DNA of 64,000 nt from Candidatus Nitrohelix vancouverensis (GCA_015698305.1 CP048620.1:1886557-1950556); one strand, 5' to 3'. Counted from the stretch's first letter, positions 26,342 through 36,148 are shown. Translations and numbers: made by a program. The notes: generated by a model from the sequence alone, not told the origin.

Positions 26342-28645
26342 TCAAAACGGCAAGGATGTGGTTTTTGAAAAAGCGCTCTCGTTCGCAGCGCTTGCTTTTA
26401 CCGTTACCACCATGGGCAGTTCGATGAGAAACAAGGTCCCCTTGGGGTGATTGTCCTGAACCTGAATGATTCCATTGTGGTCGGCGATGATGCGGTTCAC
26501 AATCGCCAGGCCCAATCCGGTTCCTCTGTTTTTAGTCGTGAAATGAGGGATGAATAATTTATCCCGATCTTGAGGCGCGATGCCGCCGCCGTTGTCTGAA
26601 AATTCAATACGAACCTTATCGGGTTTGCGCGTCATGCGGGTGGTGATATGGATTTCTCCATCCTCGTCGACGGCGTCCAGAGCATTGTCGAACAGGTTGA
26701 TGAACACCCTTCGCATTTGTTCCGCATCGAGTTGCATCAGTGTGATGTTGGGATCAAAGTTTTTTCTGAATTTAACGAGACGTTCGTGACCCGAGTACAT
26801 GGCGGCGACGTCTTCGATGAGCTTGTGCAAGGACGTCGGCTTGGGTTGGGGCGTTGGCATCCGCGAAAAACGCAGGAACTCGTTCAACAGTTCTTTCATT
26901 CCCTCGACCTCCTGCGCGATGATGGAGATGCTCTCTTCAAACACTTCGTTGAATCCCTTTTTGTCCTCGTAAAACTTCTTTCGCAGGCGTTGCGTGTTCA
27001 GTTGAATCGGGGTGAGCGGATTTTTGATCTCGTGCGCGATTCCTTGCGCCACCTCTTTCCATGCGGCAATTTTCTGCGACTTGATCATCTGCGTTAGATC
27101 TTCGAATACGATGACGATGCCCATGTACTGCCAGCCCGGGTTTTTCAGCGCTTGAATGTTGACCAGAAGAGATAGGGAATTTTCGCCAACGCGGAGATCG
27201 ACCTGCTCTTCCCAGAATTCTTTTTGTTGCCCGTTCATCGCCTTGATCATCTTGCGTACAGGCAGGCGAAAAGCGGGCGATAGGGTTTCCTTGTAGCGCG
27301 TACCAAGAACCTCTTGCATGGAGACTTTTAAAATTTGTTCGGCGGCTTTATTGAAGGTCGTGATGCGTCCGCGTTTGTCGATAGAGACGACGCCCGCGCC
27401 GATGTTCTCGAGGATGGATGCGATGTAAGATCGCCGACTTTCCAGTTCGATGTTTCCGGCCTTGAGTTCTTCGTTGATCTGTTCGACTTTTTCGCGACTT
27501 TCATTCAATTCATCGGTCATGTTATTGAACGATTCCACAAGAATGCCGATTTCATCGGTGACCTGAACGTCGATCTTGAAATTCAAATCGCCTTCCGCAA
27601 TTTTTCTTGTGCCTTCCGCCAACTGCTGGATCGGAACGGTGATGCCCCTGGCAATATAAATCCCCAGCCAAATCGCGGAAAACAGGATCAGCAGAGTGAT
27701 CATCAGAAAGGTGGTGTAGTAATTAGCGGTGACCGGCAATTTCAGGAAACTTTGTCTTTTGTAATCCTCGTAGGTATTTTGAATGGAGGAGATTTTTGAA
27801 TGAGCCGCTCTTGAAAATGGACTGAGTGTGACGATATAACCCCAGGTTCTCAAGCCGTTTTCGCCTTGCTGGGTCAAGGGCAGGGCGATGGCCAGATAGT
27901 TTCCCAAGGTGGTGGACTGGAACTCCAGATTGGAATCCTCTTTGCCAAAATTCAGGATGATGTCTTTCAACTGAGCGATGATCTTGGAGGAGGATAACGA
28001 TGAGTGAATCTCCGAGTCCACAATTTTGGGAGCGCTGTCAAAGACGACGATCGCGCCGAGGTCGTACTCGCTCATTTTCTGAGCGATCAACGAATGCAGT
28101 TCGTTGCGTTTTTCTATGGGGTAGAGTCGGTTCGTATTGATGAACCTCTCGATTTTTCTGGTTTTGGAGAGAGCGTTTTTTTCCAGATACGAATAATGCT
28201 CCCTGGCAATTTCCATGGATGCGTGCAGAGTTTCTTCAACCTGAATGTTGAACCAGCTACCAACGCTGTAGCTGAACAACTTGCTCGCGACAAAAAAGAG
28301 CAGGGTGGAGGGAACCAGAGCGAGCACCAGAAACGCGATGATGAGCTTGGTGCGAAAGCGCGAACCCAGCGTTTTACTCTTGCGCTCGTTATATAGCTTG
28401 ACCAGATTACGGACGATCAGAACGATCATCAGGAACAACAGAATCAGGATGATATTGAACAGCGCCAGAACTGCGATGTTGTTGGATATCGGCGCATTGA
28501 CGTCTTTCTGGAGAAAGTAAATCTCCAGCGTCGTCAGGCCGGTCAGCAGAGCAAGAATGATGAGGAGAGTGCGACGAGCCCGTCTTCTCTTACTCGCAGG
28601 CTCTTCTAAAGTGGGGCTGTTACTGGTTGAAAGTTTTGATGACAT
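26342..28645 (-). CDS. NtrY-like sensor histidine kinase
   Basis: A 767-residue kinase. Two N-terminal membrane helices (about 30-80) precede a basic segment and a third helix at about 100; a periplasmic sensor follows, then another helix (about 310-335) and a HAMP domain with EGTRKIAEGDLNFKIDV. A PAS domain follows (about 405-510: ILENIGAGVVSIDKRGRITT), then HisKA (VAQGIAHEIKNPLTPIQLNT, with the phosphorylated His) and HATPase_c (NLFDNALDAVDEDG, FSDNGGGIAPQD, GTGLGLAIVNRII). This arrangement is that of NtrY. No NtrX-type response regulator follows, so its partner is elsewhere. Its start overlaps the DUF4390 gene by 26 bases. Confidence 0.9.
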   Translation of the reverse strand: MSSKLSTSNSPTLEEPASKRRRARRTLLIILALLTGLTTLEIYFLQKDVNAPISNNIAVLALFNIILILLFLMIVLIVRNLVKLYNERKSKTLGSRFRTKLIIAFLVLALVPSTLLFFVASKLFSYSVGSWFNIQVEETLHASMEIAREHYSYLEKNALSKTRKIERFINTNRLYPIEKRNELHSLIAQKMSEYDLGAIVVFDSAPKIVDSEIHSSLSSSKIIAQLKDIILNFGKEDSNLEFQSTTLGNYLAIALPLTQQGENGLRTWGYIVTLSPFSRAAHSKISSIQNTYEDYKRQSFLKLPVTANYYTTFLMITLLILFSAIWLGIYIARGITVPIQQLAEGTRKIAEGDLNFKIDVQVTDEIGILVESFNNMTDELNESREKVEQINEELKAGNIELESRRSYIASILENIGAGVVSIDKRGRITTFNKAAEQILKVSMQEVLGTRYKETLSPAFRLPVRKMIKAMNGQQKEFWEEQVDLRVGENSLSLLVNIQALKNPGWQYMGIVIVFEDLTQMIKSQKIAAWKEVAQGIAHEIKNPLTPIQLNTQRLRKKFYEDKKGFNEVFEESISIIAQEVEGMKELLNEFLRFSRMPTPQPKPTSLHKLIEDVAAMYSGHERLVKFRKNFDPNITLMQLDAEQMRRVFINLFDNALDAVDEDGEIHITTRMTRKPDKVRIEFSDNGGGIAPQDRDKLFIPHFTTKNRGTGLGLAIVNRIIADHNGIIQVQDNHPKGTLFLIELPMVVTVKASAANESAFSKTTSLPF

Positions 28646-29342
28646 GTTTTAGCGCCCCCGGCGGTCGTGCATTGCTCTTGGCGCTTGCTGGATTGAACGC
28701 TTCCTGAGTTTCTTCCAGTTCCGGGTCAAGGGACAGGAGGGACGATCTCGCCCAGGTCGTTTCCATTTCATTGAAGGGAACGAAAAATAGCAAATAGTTG
28801 AAAGGAAACCAGAACCGGTCGATATGCAGATCGGCTTTGACCCGAATGTAGTATTTATCGTTGGGATTCAGGCGATAGAGCGGGGCGAGCGGAATATCGT
28901 CCAGCATCGCCATCATTTTCTGATAGCGTTCGCGTTTGCGGGTCATGAGTTTTCGCGTGATGTTCTCTCCCGTTTCAGTGAAGCGGTATACCTTTTTGAG
29001 AGAATCGTATTGAACCGTGTGATGGACGGTATTGGATCCGACCAGACTGTCGGCCCAGAGCGCAACGTCTTTGCGAAGTTCGATATTGAAGGTGAAGGTC
29101 ATGGGCACGCCGGATTCAATGGCGCTGAGCACTTCTTCGGGAAAGCTGTCTGTCAACACAGCGCTGACGGTGATGTGGTTGCCTTTCGCGGCGACGCCCA
29201 CGTTGACGAGCGTTGGAGATGCGGCCCAAGCTCCCTGCGGCAGGGCCAACGCCAAACAAACCGATAAGAGAACCGCCTGGCGGAGGCTAGCGGTTTGCGT
29301 TCGCAGTTTGTTTAAAATAGTCGTAAGTTTCAAAAAGTCCAT
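28620..29342 (-). CDS. DUF4390 protein, exported
   Basis: A 240-residue protein with a likely signal peptide (VLLSVCLALALPQGAWA). The body has features of DUF4390: SAVLTDSFPEEVLSAIESGVPMTF, HTVQYDSLKKVYRF and DRFWFPFNYLLFFVPF near the end, a predicted beta-sandwich. DUF4390 genes commonly sit directly before NtrY kinases, so it may be a periplasmic partner of the kinase. The ATG at 29342 touches a GGAGG sequence directly; a TTG at 29333 has better spacing to it. The frame overlaps the upstream epimerase by 56 bases from the ATG (47 from the TTG), unusually much. Confidence 0.75.
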   Translation of the reverse strand: MDFLKLTTILNKLRTQTASLRQAVLLSVCLALALPQGAWAASPTLVNVGVAAKGNHITVSAVLTDSFPEEVLSAIESGVPMTFTFNIELRKDVALWADSLVGSNTVHHTVQYDSLKKVYRFTETGENITRKLMTRKRERYQKMMAMLDDIPLAPLYRLNPNDKYYIRVKADLHIDRFWFPFNYLLFFVPFNEMETTWARSSLLSLDPELEETQEAFNPASAKSNARPPGALKHVIKTFNQ

Positions 29343-30219
29343 CCTCCAAATTCACCGAAGGGCGCCAGTCAAACTGGGAACTGAACAGGCCCGGATCGAT
29401 ACAGCTTCTGGATTGTTCGCCCGGACGCGCTGAAGCGTGTTCGATTTCTACTGATTTACCCGCTAACTGAACCAATGACCTGGCAATATGATTGACGGTC
29501 GTTTCTATTCCCGTACCGACGTTGAAGATGCCGGAGCAATCTTCCTGCAACGCGATTTGATTGGCGCGCACGATATCTTTTACAAAAACAAAATCACGGG
29601 TTTGCTCGCCGTCGCCATAAACCAGCAAGGGTTGATCGTTCAACAAACGCTTGCAGAAAATAGCGACTACGCCCGCTTCTCCGTGCGGGTCCTGCCTGGG
29701 CCCGAACACATTGCTGTAGCGTAAAGCTACGGTATGCAGTCCGTGAGTTTCGTTAAAAAATCTTAAATAATGCTCTACGCTGTGCTTGGCAATTCCGTAA
29801 GGACTGCAAGGTTCGCAACGATGTGACTCGTCTGCGGGGTATTGCAGTTGATTGCCATAGATTGCCCCGCCCGTTGAGGCAAATACAAATTTTTCGACTT
29901 TAGATTTTACTGAAATTTTTAATAGATGTAAAGCCCCAATAATATTGGAGTTAGCGTCAAACATGGGGTCGGCGACGGAACGATTGACGGAAATTTGGGC
30001 GGCGTGGTGGTTGACCGCCTGAATTTTATGCCTGGAAAACAGACCTTCTATTTCAGGGTCCAGAATATTCATGGGGTAAAATTCGGCGCCTGCTGGAACC
30101 TGTTCGCGTTTGCCTGAAGATAAATCGTCGACGACGACGACCTTGAATCCTTGCTTGAGATAGGCTTCTGCGATTTGCGATCCGATGAAACCGGCCCCTC
30201 CGGTCACTAATATATTCAT
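29287..30219 (-). CDS. NAD-dependent sugar epimerase/dehydratase
   Basis: A 310-residue short-chain dehydrogenase of the extended type. NAD binds at ILVTGGAGFIGSQIAEAY; the catalytic residues are in STGGAIYG and SPYGIAKHSVEHYL (YxxxK). The motifs VEKFVFASTGG and RYSNVFGPRQDPHGEAG fit UDP-glucose 4-epimerase or UDP-glucuronate epimerase. It probably makes a nucleotide sugar for the cell envelope. Its ATG overlaps the mutS stop by 4 bases, so it is translationally coupled to the mismatch-repair gene. Confidence 0.88.
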   Translation of the reverse strand: MNILVTGGAGFIGSQIAEAYLKQGFKVVVVDDLSSGKREQVPAGAEFYPMNILDPEIEGLFSRHKIQAVNHHAAQISVNRSVADPMFDANSNIIGALHLLKISVKSKVEKFVFASTGGAIYGNQLQYPADESHRCEPCSPYGIAKHSVEHYLRFFNETHGLHTVALRYSNVFGPRQDPHGEAGVVAIFCKRLLNDQPLLVYGDGEQTRDFVFVKDIVRANQIALQEDCSGIFNVGTGIETTVNHIARSLVQLAGKSVEIEHASARPGEQSRSCIDPGLFSSQFDWRPSVNLEDGLFETYDYFKQTANANR

Positions 30220-32867
30220 GGCGTGTTCTTTCTGAGAAGCTGACTGAGTTCGTAGAGCGCGTCCAGGGCCTGTCGCGGCGTCAGTTCGTCGGGGCGCAGG
30301 GATTCGAGACGGCTCAGAGCGGGATGCGGAGGCGCGCTGAACAGACCCATTTGTTTCGGGTTGGAATCGAGCGGTTTGTTGTCCGACCGCCCTATGGTGG
30401 GCGCTCCCGATTCGTCGTACTCGCCGCTTTCCAGATTATAGAGGACTTCCCGCGCTCGTTCAAGAACGTCGATGGGCAGTCCGGCAAGACGGGCAACCTG
30501 AATGCCGTAACTCTTGTCGGCGCCCCCGGCGGCTATTTTACGCAGGAAAATAATTTCATCGTTCCACTCTTTGACGAGGACGTTGTAGTTGTGCACGCCG
30601 TCGAGTTCGGATGCGAGTTCGGTCAGCTCGTGGTAATGCGTGGCGAACAGGGTCTTGGGGCCAAGAGGGCGTTCGCCCTTGTGCAGGTATTCGACGATCG
30701 CCCATGCGATGCTGATGCCGTCAAAGGTGCTGGTGCCGCGACCGATTTCATCGAGAATGATGAGACTGTGGTCGCTGGCGTTGTTCAGGATATTGGCGGT
30801 TTCATTCATTTCGACCATGAAGGTGGACTGGCCTTTTTGCAAATGATCCTGCGCGCCCACCCGCGAAAAGATGCGGTCGACCACGCCGAGACGGGCGGAA
30901 TCGGCGGGAACAAAACTGCCGATTTGCATCATCAAAGACATGAGCGCGACCTGTCTCAAATAGGTGGACTTGCCTGCCATATTGGGGCCGGTGATGATCA
31001 TCATTTGTTTGTCGGCGCCGTCGAGATGGATGTCGTTTGGAATGAAATGATGCGTGGGGTCGAGGCGTTCGATCAATGGGTGGCGACCATTTTCCACATG
31101 AAGGAGGGGCGAATCGACCAGTTCGGGGCGGCAATAATTGTACAGGGAGGCGTTCTCTGCAAACGAACACAGCGCGTCTATTTCGCTGATCGTTTCCGCC
31201 ATGCTCTGGACGCGATTTCCGTGACCCACGACTTCGCTTTTGATTTTTTGAAACAGTTCGGTTTCCAGAGCGACGATTTTTTCTTCGGCGCCGCTGATTT
31301 CTTCTTCAAACTTTTTCAACTCAGGGGAGATGAAGCGCTCGGCGTTGACCAGCGATTGCTTGCGAATGTATTCCGCCGGAACGCGGTCGAGATTCTTTTT
31401 GGTGATTTCGATGTAATAGCCGTAGATTTTGTTATAGCCCACTTTAAGGACGGAGATGCCGGTTCTTTCTTTCTCCTGGTTTTCGAGCGCCGCGATCCAG
31501 GTTCTGGCTTCGGCCTTGATGCCTTTCAAACGATCCAGGGCTTCGTCGCAACCTTTTTTGATGACGCCGCCGTCTTTCAAAGTGGGGGCGGGGTCGTCTT
31601 CAATGTATCGTTCGATTTGCTCGCGCAGATCGGACAGGTTGTCCCAGCGTTCGGTCCAGTCGCTCCAGGACTCCTTGGAAAACTCCTGCAGGGCGCTTTG
31701 CAGTTTGGGAAATTCAGCGAGAGACAATTTCAGGGAAATCAGATCGCGCGGGCTTCCTGTGGTCAAAGACAGTCGTCCCAGCAGGCGTTCGAGGTCGTAG
31801 ATGTTTTTCAAGGACTGCCGAATCTCCGAACGGAGCAGGGGATCGGCGTGGAAGCTGGCGACGCGGTCGAGGCGCTCCTGTATGGCGCTCGCTTCGATCA
31901 GCGGCTTGAGAATCCATTCGCGAATCCTGCGCGCGCCCATGGGCGTCTGGCTTTGATCGAGAGCGTCGAGCAGGGATCGCTTGCGCGAACCTTCGCTGGA
32001 TTGAACCAGCTCCAGACTGCGTATCGTGCATTGGTCCAACAGCATGTACTGGCTGGGATTGTAGGTCGACAGGGCGCGAACGTGGGGCAGGGCGTTTTTC
32101 TGCGTTTCCTGCAGGTAACGCAGAAGCCCTCCGGCGGCGCAGATCGCTTTTGGGAAATGTTCGCAACCGAAGCCTTCGAGCGAATTGGAATGGAAATGTT
32201 CGGTCAGGCGCTGGTAGGCGTCGCTTCGGGTGAAGGCCCAGTCCTCTTCGCCCTGCATGCAGGCGGCGTAAGGTTCGGCCCAGCGCTCGGCGTTGTTGTC
32301 GATGCGCGATCGGGGCAGCACCACTTCGCGCGGGTCGTGTTTTTCCAATTCGTCGATCAACAGCGTTTCCGCCGACGCGCCGGTGAATTCCGAGGTTTTA
32401 AAGGCGCCGGTGGACATGTCGAGTATCGCCAGTCCAAAGCCGTCGGGTTCGGAGGCGACGGCCGCCAGATTGTGCGGCGCTTTGGGGTCGAGGTTTGAAT
32501 CGTCTAAAAAAGTTCCGGGGGTGACGATGCGTACGACTTCACGCTTGACCAGTCCCTTGGCCTGTTTGGGATCTTCGACCTGCTCGCAGATGGCGACATT
32601 TCGACCCGCCTGAATGAGTTTCGAAATATAGGCGTTGGCGGAATGAAAGGGAATGCCGCACATGGGTGTTGGATTGGGACGAGTCTTGTTGCGGGCGGTC
32701 AGTGCAATTTGCAGAATCTTGGAGGCGATTTGCGCGTCTTCGTTGAACATTTCATAGAAGTCTCCCATCCGGTAAAAGAGGATGGAATCGGGATGTCCCT
32801 TTTTTATGGCATGGTACTGCGTCATCATGGGGGTGTCTGCTTCGACTTTTGCAGAGGCCTTGTCCAT
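30216..32867 (-). CDS. mutS: DNA mismatch repair protein MutS
   Basis: An 883-residue full-length MutS. The N-terminal mismatch-binding domain starts MMTQYHAIKKGHPDSILFYRMGDFYEMFNED-like with the Phe-x-Glu pair in DFYEMF. The connector, lever and clamp follow, then the ATPase with TGPNMAGKSTYLRQVAL, ILDEIGRGTSTFDG and FATHYHELTEL. A helix-turn-helix tail (about 790-880) ends with TPRQALDALYELSQLLR. It recognises base mismatches. It overlaps the epimerase by 4 bases, and the HIT gene lies 8 bases upstream. Confidence 0.95.
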   Translation of the reverse strand: MDKASAKVEADTPMMTQYHAIKKGHPDSILFYRMGDFYEMFNEDAQIASKILQIALTARNKTRPNPTPMCGIPFHSANAYISKLIQAGRNVAICEQVEDPKQAKGLVKREVVRIVTPGTFLDDSNLDPKAPHNLAAVASEPDGFGLAILDMSTGAFKTSEFTGASAETLLIDELEKHDPREVVLPRSRIDNNAERWAEPYAACMQGEEDWAFTRSDAYQRLTEHFHSNSLEGFGCEHFPKAICAAGGLLRYLQETQKNALPHVRALSTYNPSQYMLLDQCTIRSLELVQSSEGSRKRSLLDALDQSQTPMGARRIREWILKPLIEASAIQERLDRVASFHADPLLRSEIRQSLKNIYDLERLLGRLSLTTGSPRDLISLKLSLAEFPKLQSALQEFSKESWSDWTERWDNLSDLREQIERYIEDDPAPTLKDGGVIKKGCDEALDRLKGIKAEARTWIAALENQEKERTGISVLKVGYNKIYGYYIEITKKNLDRVPAEYIRKQSLVNAERFISPELKKFEEEISGAEEKIVALETELFQKIKSEVVGHGNRVQSMAETISEIDALCSFAENASLYNYCRPELVDSPLLHVENGRHPLIERLDPTHHFIPNDIHLDGADKQMMIITGPNMAGKSTYLRQVALMSLMMQIGSFVPADSARLGVVDRIFSRVGAQDHLQKGQSTFMVEMNETANILNNASDHSLIILDEIGRGTSTFDGISIAWAIVEYLHKGERPLGPKTLFATHYHELTELASELDGVHNYNVLVKEWNDEIIFLRKIAAGGADKSYGIQVARLAGLPIDVLERAREVLYNLESGEYDESGAPTIGRSDNKPLDSNPKQMGLFSAPPHPALSRLESLRPDELTPRQALDALYELSQLLRKNTP

Positions 32868-32875
32868 AGGAGCGG

Positions 32876-33373
32876 TCAGGATGCGAAGGGTGCGACTTTT
32901 TTGAAATGGGGGACCAGCTTGGCGTAGGTAGCTTTCAAGTGTTCCGGGTGGACCTTGGTCTCGCTCAGAACGGGCATGAAATTGGTGTCCCCGATCCAGC
33001 GCGGGACGATATGGGTGTGGATGTGTTCTTCAAATCCAGCGCCGCCTGCCTTGCCCAGATTCATTCCGATATTGAATCCGTCCGGGGCGTTGATCTCTCT
33101 GCTGATTTCGACGCATTTGTCGACGAGGTAATCGATTTCCCGCTTCTCGGCAGGGGTCAACAGGGTGACGCAGTTTTTATGGGCGTAGGGCGAAACCATC
33201 AGGTGACCGGAGTTGTATGGGAAGATATTCATGATCACAAAACAGGCGTCGCCGCGGTACAGGATAAAGTTTTTTTCGTCTTCGCCGGATTGCGGCAATT
33301 CGCAGAAGATGCAACCTTTGGTCTGGTTGTCTGCGATGTATTCCATTCTCCAGGGCGCCCACAATTGTTTCAT
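32876..33373 (-). CDS. HIT-family nucleotide hydrolase
   Basis: A 165-residue protein. A zinc-like pair is seen in GCIFCELP near residue 22, and the HIT motif is HIHTHIVPRW near residue 120 with GGAGFEEH before it. Longer HIT proteins of this type, starting MKQLWAPWR, often hydrolyse diadenosine tetraphosphate or AMP-linked nucleotides. The ATG at 33373 is preferred over a TTG six bases earlier because the MKQLWAPWRMEY start is typical of the family. It is 8 bases before mutS. Confidence 0.88.
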   Translation of the reverse strand: MKQLWAPWRMEYIADNQTKGCIFCELPQSGEDEKNFILYRGDACFVIMNIFPYNSGHLMVSPYAHKNCVTLLTPAEKREIDYLVDKCVEISREINAPDGFNIGMNLGKAGGAGFEEHIHTHIVPRWIGDTNFMPVLSETKVHPEHLKATYAKLVPHFKKVAPFAS

Positions 33374-33388
33374 AATCAACGAACCTGT

Positions 33389-33856
33389 CTAGTAGCCGCA
33401 ATTCAGCGACGGTTGTTTTCCGGGGAAGACCCGTTGAAAAAGTTCACGTGTTTTGTTTCTCATGGTCTCTTCTTCTTCGACGGACCGTTCGTGATCGTAG
33501 CCGAGTAAATGTAGAATCCCGTGAATGATGAGAAGGATGACTTCTTCATTCAGTTCCAGCGCGTGTTCGGGCGCCTGTCGTTGCGCGGTCTCCAGCGAGA
33601 CCGCAACGTCGCCGAGCAAATACCTTTCCGTTTCGTCGTCGGATTCGTCGTACTGAGGAAACGAAAGGACGTCGGTGGCGGAATCGATATTTCTGAAATC
33701 CCGGTTCAGTTGTTGAATGTGAGGGTCATCGGTCAGGAGCAGGCTCAGCTCGCAATCGTCGAGTTCCAGCGCGCTCAAAACCTCGCTCAATTGTGATTTT
33801 ATTTGTTCGCAGTCAATTTTACAAATGTTTTGCTCGTCGCTGATGAGAATTTCCAT
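33389..33856 (-). CDS. ybeY: Endoribonuclease YbeY
   Basis: A 155-residue protein with the UPF0054 signature HGILHLLGYDHE that holds three zinc-binding histidines near residue 120, preceded by LNRDFRNIDSATDVLSFPQ. YbeY takes part in 16S rRNA 3' maturation and 70S quality control. It sits next to a PhoH-like gene, the conserved phoH-ybeY pair, 24 bases downstream of it. Confidence 0.93.
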   Translation of the reverse strand: MEILISDEQNICKIDCEQIKSQLSEVLSALELDDCELSLLLTDDPHIQQLNRDFRNIDSATDVLSFPQYDESDDETERYLLGDVAVSLETAQRQAPEHALELNEEVILLIIHGILHLLGYDHERSVEEEETMRNKTRELFQRVFPGKQPSLNCGY

Positions 33857-33880
33857 GGTCGCGGGGCGTTCAGTAGAAAA

Positions 33881-34843
33881 TTATTCCGCTGAGGGGTTGG
33901 ATTCATAAGCCTTGATGATCTTGCGAACCAGCTCGTGACGCACCACGTCTTTTTCCGTGAAATCCACGAACTCGATGCCTTCGACCTCGTTCAACAGTCG
34001 GCGAACGTGTAAGAGTCCCGAATCTTCCTGCCGGGGCAGGTCGACCTGGGTGACGTCGCCTGTCACGACCATCTTGGAACGGAAGCCGAGACGGGTCAGA
34101 AACATCTTCATTTGCTGGCGTGTGGAATTCTGGGCTTCATCCAGAATGATGAATGAGTCGTTCAGAGTGCGGCCCCGCATATAAGCCAGCGGCGCGATTT
34201 CGATGACGCCTTCGCCGAGCAACTCGCGCACCTTGGGCGCTTCGAGCATGTCGTTCAGCGCGTCGTACAAGGGCATGAGATAGGGATTGATTTTTTCGAT
34301 CAGGTCGCCGGGCAGGTAGCCGAGTTTTTCACCAGCTTCAACAGCGGGGCGAACCAGCATTATTTTTTTAAACTGTCGTCGAAGCAGGCCTTCAACCGCC
34401 AGAGCGACCGCCAGATAGGTTTTCCCGGTGCCGGCCGGGCCGATGGCCATGACTATGTCGGAAGACTTCACAGCCCGAATCAGGCGCTTCTGAGCGCTTC
34501 CCTTGGCGCTGATGAATCCGCGTTCCTTGGAAATATGAATGCGCTCGGAGAAAATGGACAGCAGATTGGTTTCTGGCTCGTCATAGGCCAGACGAATGGC
34601 GAATTTGACGTCGCCGTTACGCAGGGAAATTCCCTCTTCCACCAGTTTTTGCAATTGGAGGAGGAGGCGGGCGGTTTGCTTTGAAGCTTCCGGCTCGCCG
34701 TGGATGGAGAGCTGATTGCCCCGCGTGGTGATGCGGACGTTGAACTTTTTCTCTATGAGCTTGAGATTAGCGTCGTGCGATCCAAATATTTCGGGGATAA
34801 ATTCGGGGCGATCCAGTTCCAGTTCTGTGGCCGGGGTGTTCAA
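33881..34843 (-). CDS. PhoH-like ATPase
   Basis: A 320-residue protein. An N-terminal KH-like region (about 30-95) precedes the ATPase, with P-loop VMAIGPAGTGKTYLAVALA near residue 130, APLAYMRGRTLNDSFIILDEAQNST (Walker B) near 220 and GDVTQVDLPRQ later. PhoH/PhoL proteins have RNA helicase and RNase-associated roles and usually pair with ybeY, as here. It is 24 bases before ybeY and follows folE by about 21 bases. Confidence 0.92.
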   Translation of the reverse strand: MNTPATELELDRPEFIPEIFGSHDANLKLIEKKFNVRITTRGNQLSIHGEPEASKQTARLLLQLQKLVEEGISLRNGDVKFAIRLAYDEPETNLLSIFSERIHISKERGFISAKGSAQKRLIRAVKSSDIVMAIGPAGTGKTYLAVALAVEGLLRRQFKKIMLVRPAVEAGEKLGYLPGDLIEKINPYLMPLYDALNDMLEAPKVRELLGEGVIEIAPLAYMRGRTLNDSFIILDEAQNSTRQQMKMFLTRLGFRSKMVVTGDVTQVDLPRQEDSGLLHVRRLLNEVEGIEFVDFTEKDVVRHELVRKIIKAYESNPSAE

Positions 34844-34864
34844 TAGATGCGCGCTACTTTGAAG

Positions 34865-35419
34865 TTAGGAGTTATTTCTGGAGCGAATCAAGCTCAGGAA
34901 TTCGCTTCGAGTGCGGGCGTCGTCTCTGAAGCATCCTAGCATGGAACTGCTGGTGGTGAATGAATTTTGTTTTTCAACCCCGCGCATGGCCATGCACAGA
35001 TGCATCGCTTCGATGACAACGGCGACGCCTTGCGGTTTTAAAATTTCGTTCAGACAATCTCCGATCTGCGTGGTCAAACGTTCCTGCACTTGCAGGCGTC
35101 GCGAAAAGGTGTCGACGATGCGAGGCACTTTGCTGAGACCGATGATCTGTCCTTTGGGAATATAGGCGACATGGGCTTTACCGAAGAAAGGAAGCATGTG
35201 GTGTTCGCAAAGGCTGAATACGTCGATGTCCTTGACGATCACCATTTCATTGTAGTCTTCCGTATAGAGCGCGCCGTTGACCACTTCATCAATATTGGTC
35301 GAGTAACCGCTGGTCAAAAATTTCAAGGATTTTTCGACGCGTTCAGGGGTGTCTAACAAGCCCTCTCGCTGGGGGTTTTCCCCCAACTCCTTGAGCAGTT
35401 TTTCAATCAACTCTTTCAT
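34865..35419 (-). CDS. folE: GTP cyclohydrolase I
   Basis: A 184-residue protein with [20 protein letters not shown], where Cys and His bind zinc, then [35 protein letters not shown] and [17 protein letters not shown]. It makes dihydroneopterin triphosphate for folate and for the queuosine pathway. I chose the ATG at 35419 ([16 protein letters not shown]); an earlier start at 35443 would add eight residues inside queD. The start overlaps queD by 17 bases, so the two are translationally coupled. Confidence 0.94.
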   Translation of the reverse strand: MKELIEKLLKELGENPQREGLLDTPERVEKSLKFLTSGYSTNIDEVVNGALYTEDYNEMVIVKDIDVFSLCEHHMLPFFGKAHVAYIPKGQIIGLSKVPRIVDTFSRRLQVQERLTTQIGDCLNEILKPQGVAVVIEAMHLCMAMRGVEKQNSFTTSSSMLGCFRDDARTRSEFLSLIRSRNNS

Positions 35420-35828
35420 GAACAATTCCTTTGTAAACGACAAAATTTCTGTCGGATTCGAACAATTTCAGTTGGTGCAATTTGCCATTACTAATTTTAT
35501 CTTCGAGAATATTCCAGAAGTGGATGGCCAGGTTTTCTGCCGTCGGGATCACGCCCTGGAGAAAATCAACGTCCACATTGAGGTTGCGGTGGTCGACTTT
35601 ATCGACGATCTCCTGATTGATAATTCGTTTGAGCTCTTTCAAGTCAAGCACCATGCCGGTTTTCGGGTCGACTTCGCCGCAGATGGTCACTTCGAGGGTG
35701 TAATTATGCCCGTGACCGTTGGGATTGTTGCAAAGCCCAAACACGGCGGCGTTTTTCTCGTCGGAGAAAGTGGGGTTGTACAAGCGATGACTGGCGCAGA
35801 ACTCTAGTTTGCGGGTGATATAAATCAT
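35403..35828 (-). CDS. queD: 6-carboxy-tetrahydropterin synthase / PTPS family (QueD)
   Basis: A 141-residue protein of the 6-pyruvoyltetrahydropterin synthase fold: [10 protein letters not shown], the metal-binding [18 protein letters not shown] with Cys and two His, [14 protein letters not shown] and [14 protein letters not shown]. QueD turns the FolE product into carboxy-tetrahydropterin for queuosine. Its coupling to folE (17-base overlap) fits that; a PTPS-III or pterin role is the alternative. No queC or queE is in this window. Confidence 0.88.
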   Translation of the reverse strand: MIYITRKLEFCASHRLYNPTFSDEKNAAVFGLCNNPNGHGHNYTLEVTICGEVDPKTGMVLDLKELKRIINQEIVDKVDHRNLNVDVDFLQGVIPTAENLAIHFWNILEDKISNGKLHQLKLFESDRNFVVYKGIVHERVD

Positions 35829-35850
35829 TTTAGAATTTGGGGAGAACGGG

Positions 35851-36042
35851 TTATTTCAGGTATTTTTTCTTGTTGTCCGTTGTGTAAAAGCCCGGACCGT
35901 ACAAGTGGAAATTCATGCTATTGAAGGATTTGTTGAGTTTGCCTCCGCAGGATTCGCAGGTTTCAAGCGGTGGATCATCGACTTTTTGCAGGGCTTCCGT
36001 GGTCTTCTTGCATTTTTCGCAAAGGTACTCGTAAACTGGCAT
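35851..36042 (-). CDS. FmdB-type zinc-ribbon regulator
   Basis: A 63-residue protein that starts MPVYEYLCEKCKKTTEALQK with a second CESCGGK pair: a single zinc ribbon as in the FmdB family of putative regulators. The tail HLYGPGFYTTDNKKKYLK is typical. The AGGAGG ribosome site precedes the ATG. Role unknown; it lies between queD and a secreted unknown on the same strand. Confidence 0.87.
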   Translation of the reverse strand: MPVYEYLCEKCKKTTEALQKVDDPPLETCESCGGKLNKSFNSMNFHLYGPGFYTTDNKKKYLK

Positions 36043-36148
36043 GGTTTCAAAACCTCCTGATGGTTCTTGCTCGCATTGTGGGGTTTTTAGTGGATCGCGT
36101 CGGCGCGTCTGTCGAAAACAGAAGCGCGGGCGCGTTTAATCCAGAGCC

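Noticed and set aside
30324-32498. A 724-codon open frame on the plus strand opposite mutS
   Set aside because: mutS on the minus strand has all family motifs. The plus-strand frame shows no domain and arises from codon composition of the real gene.
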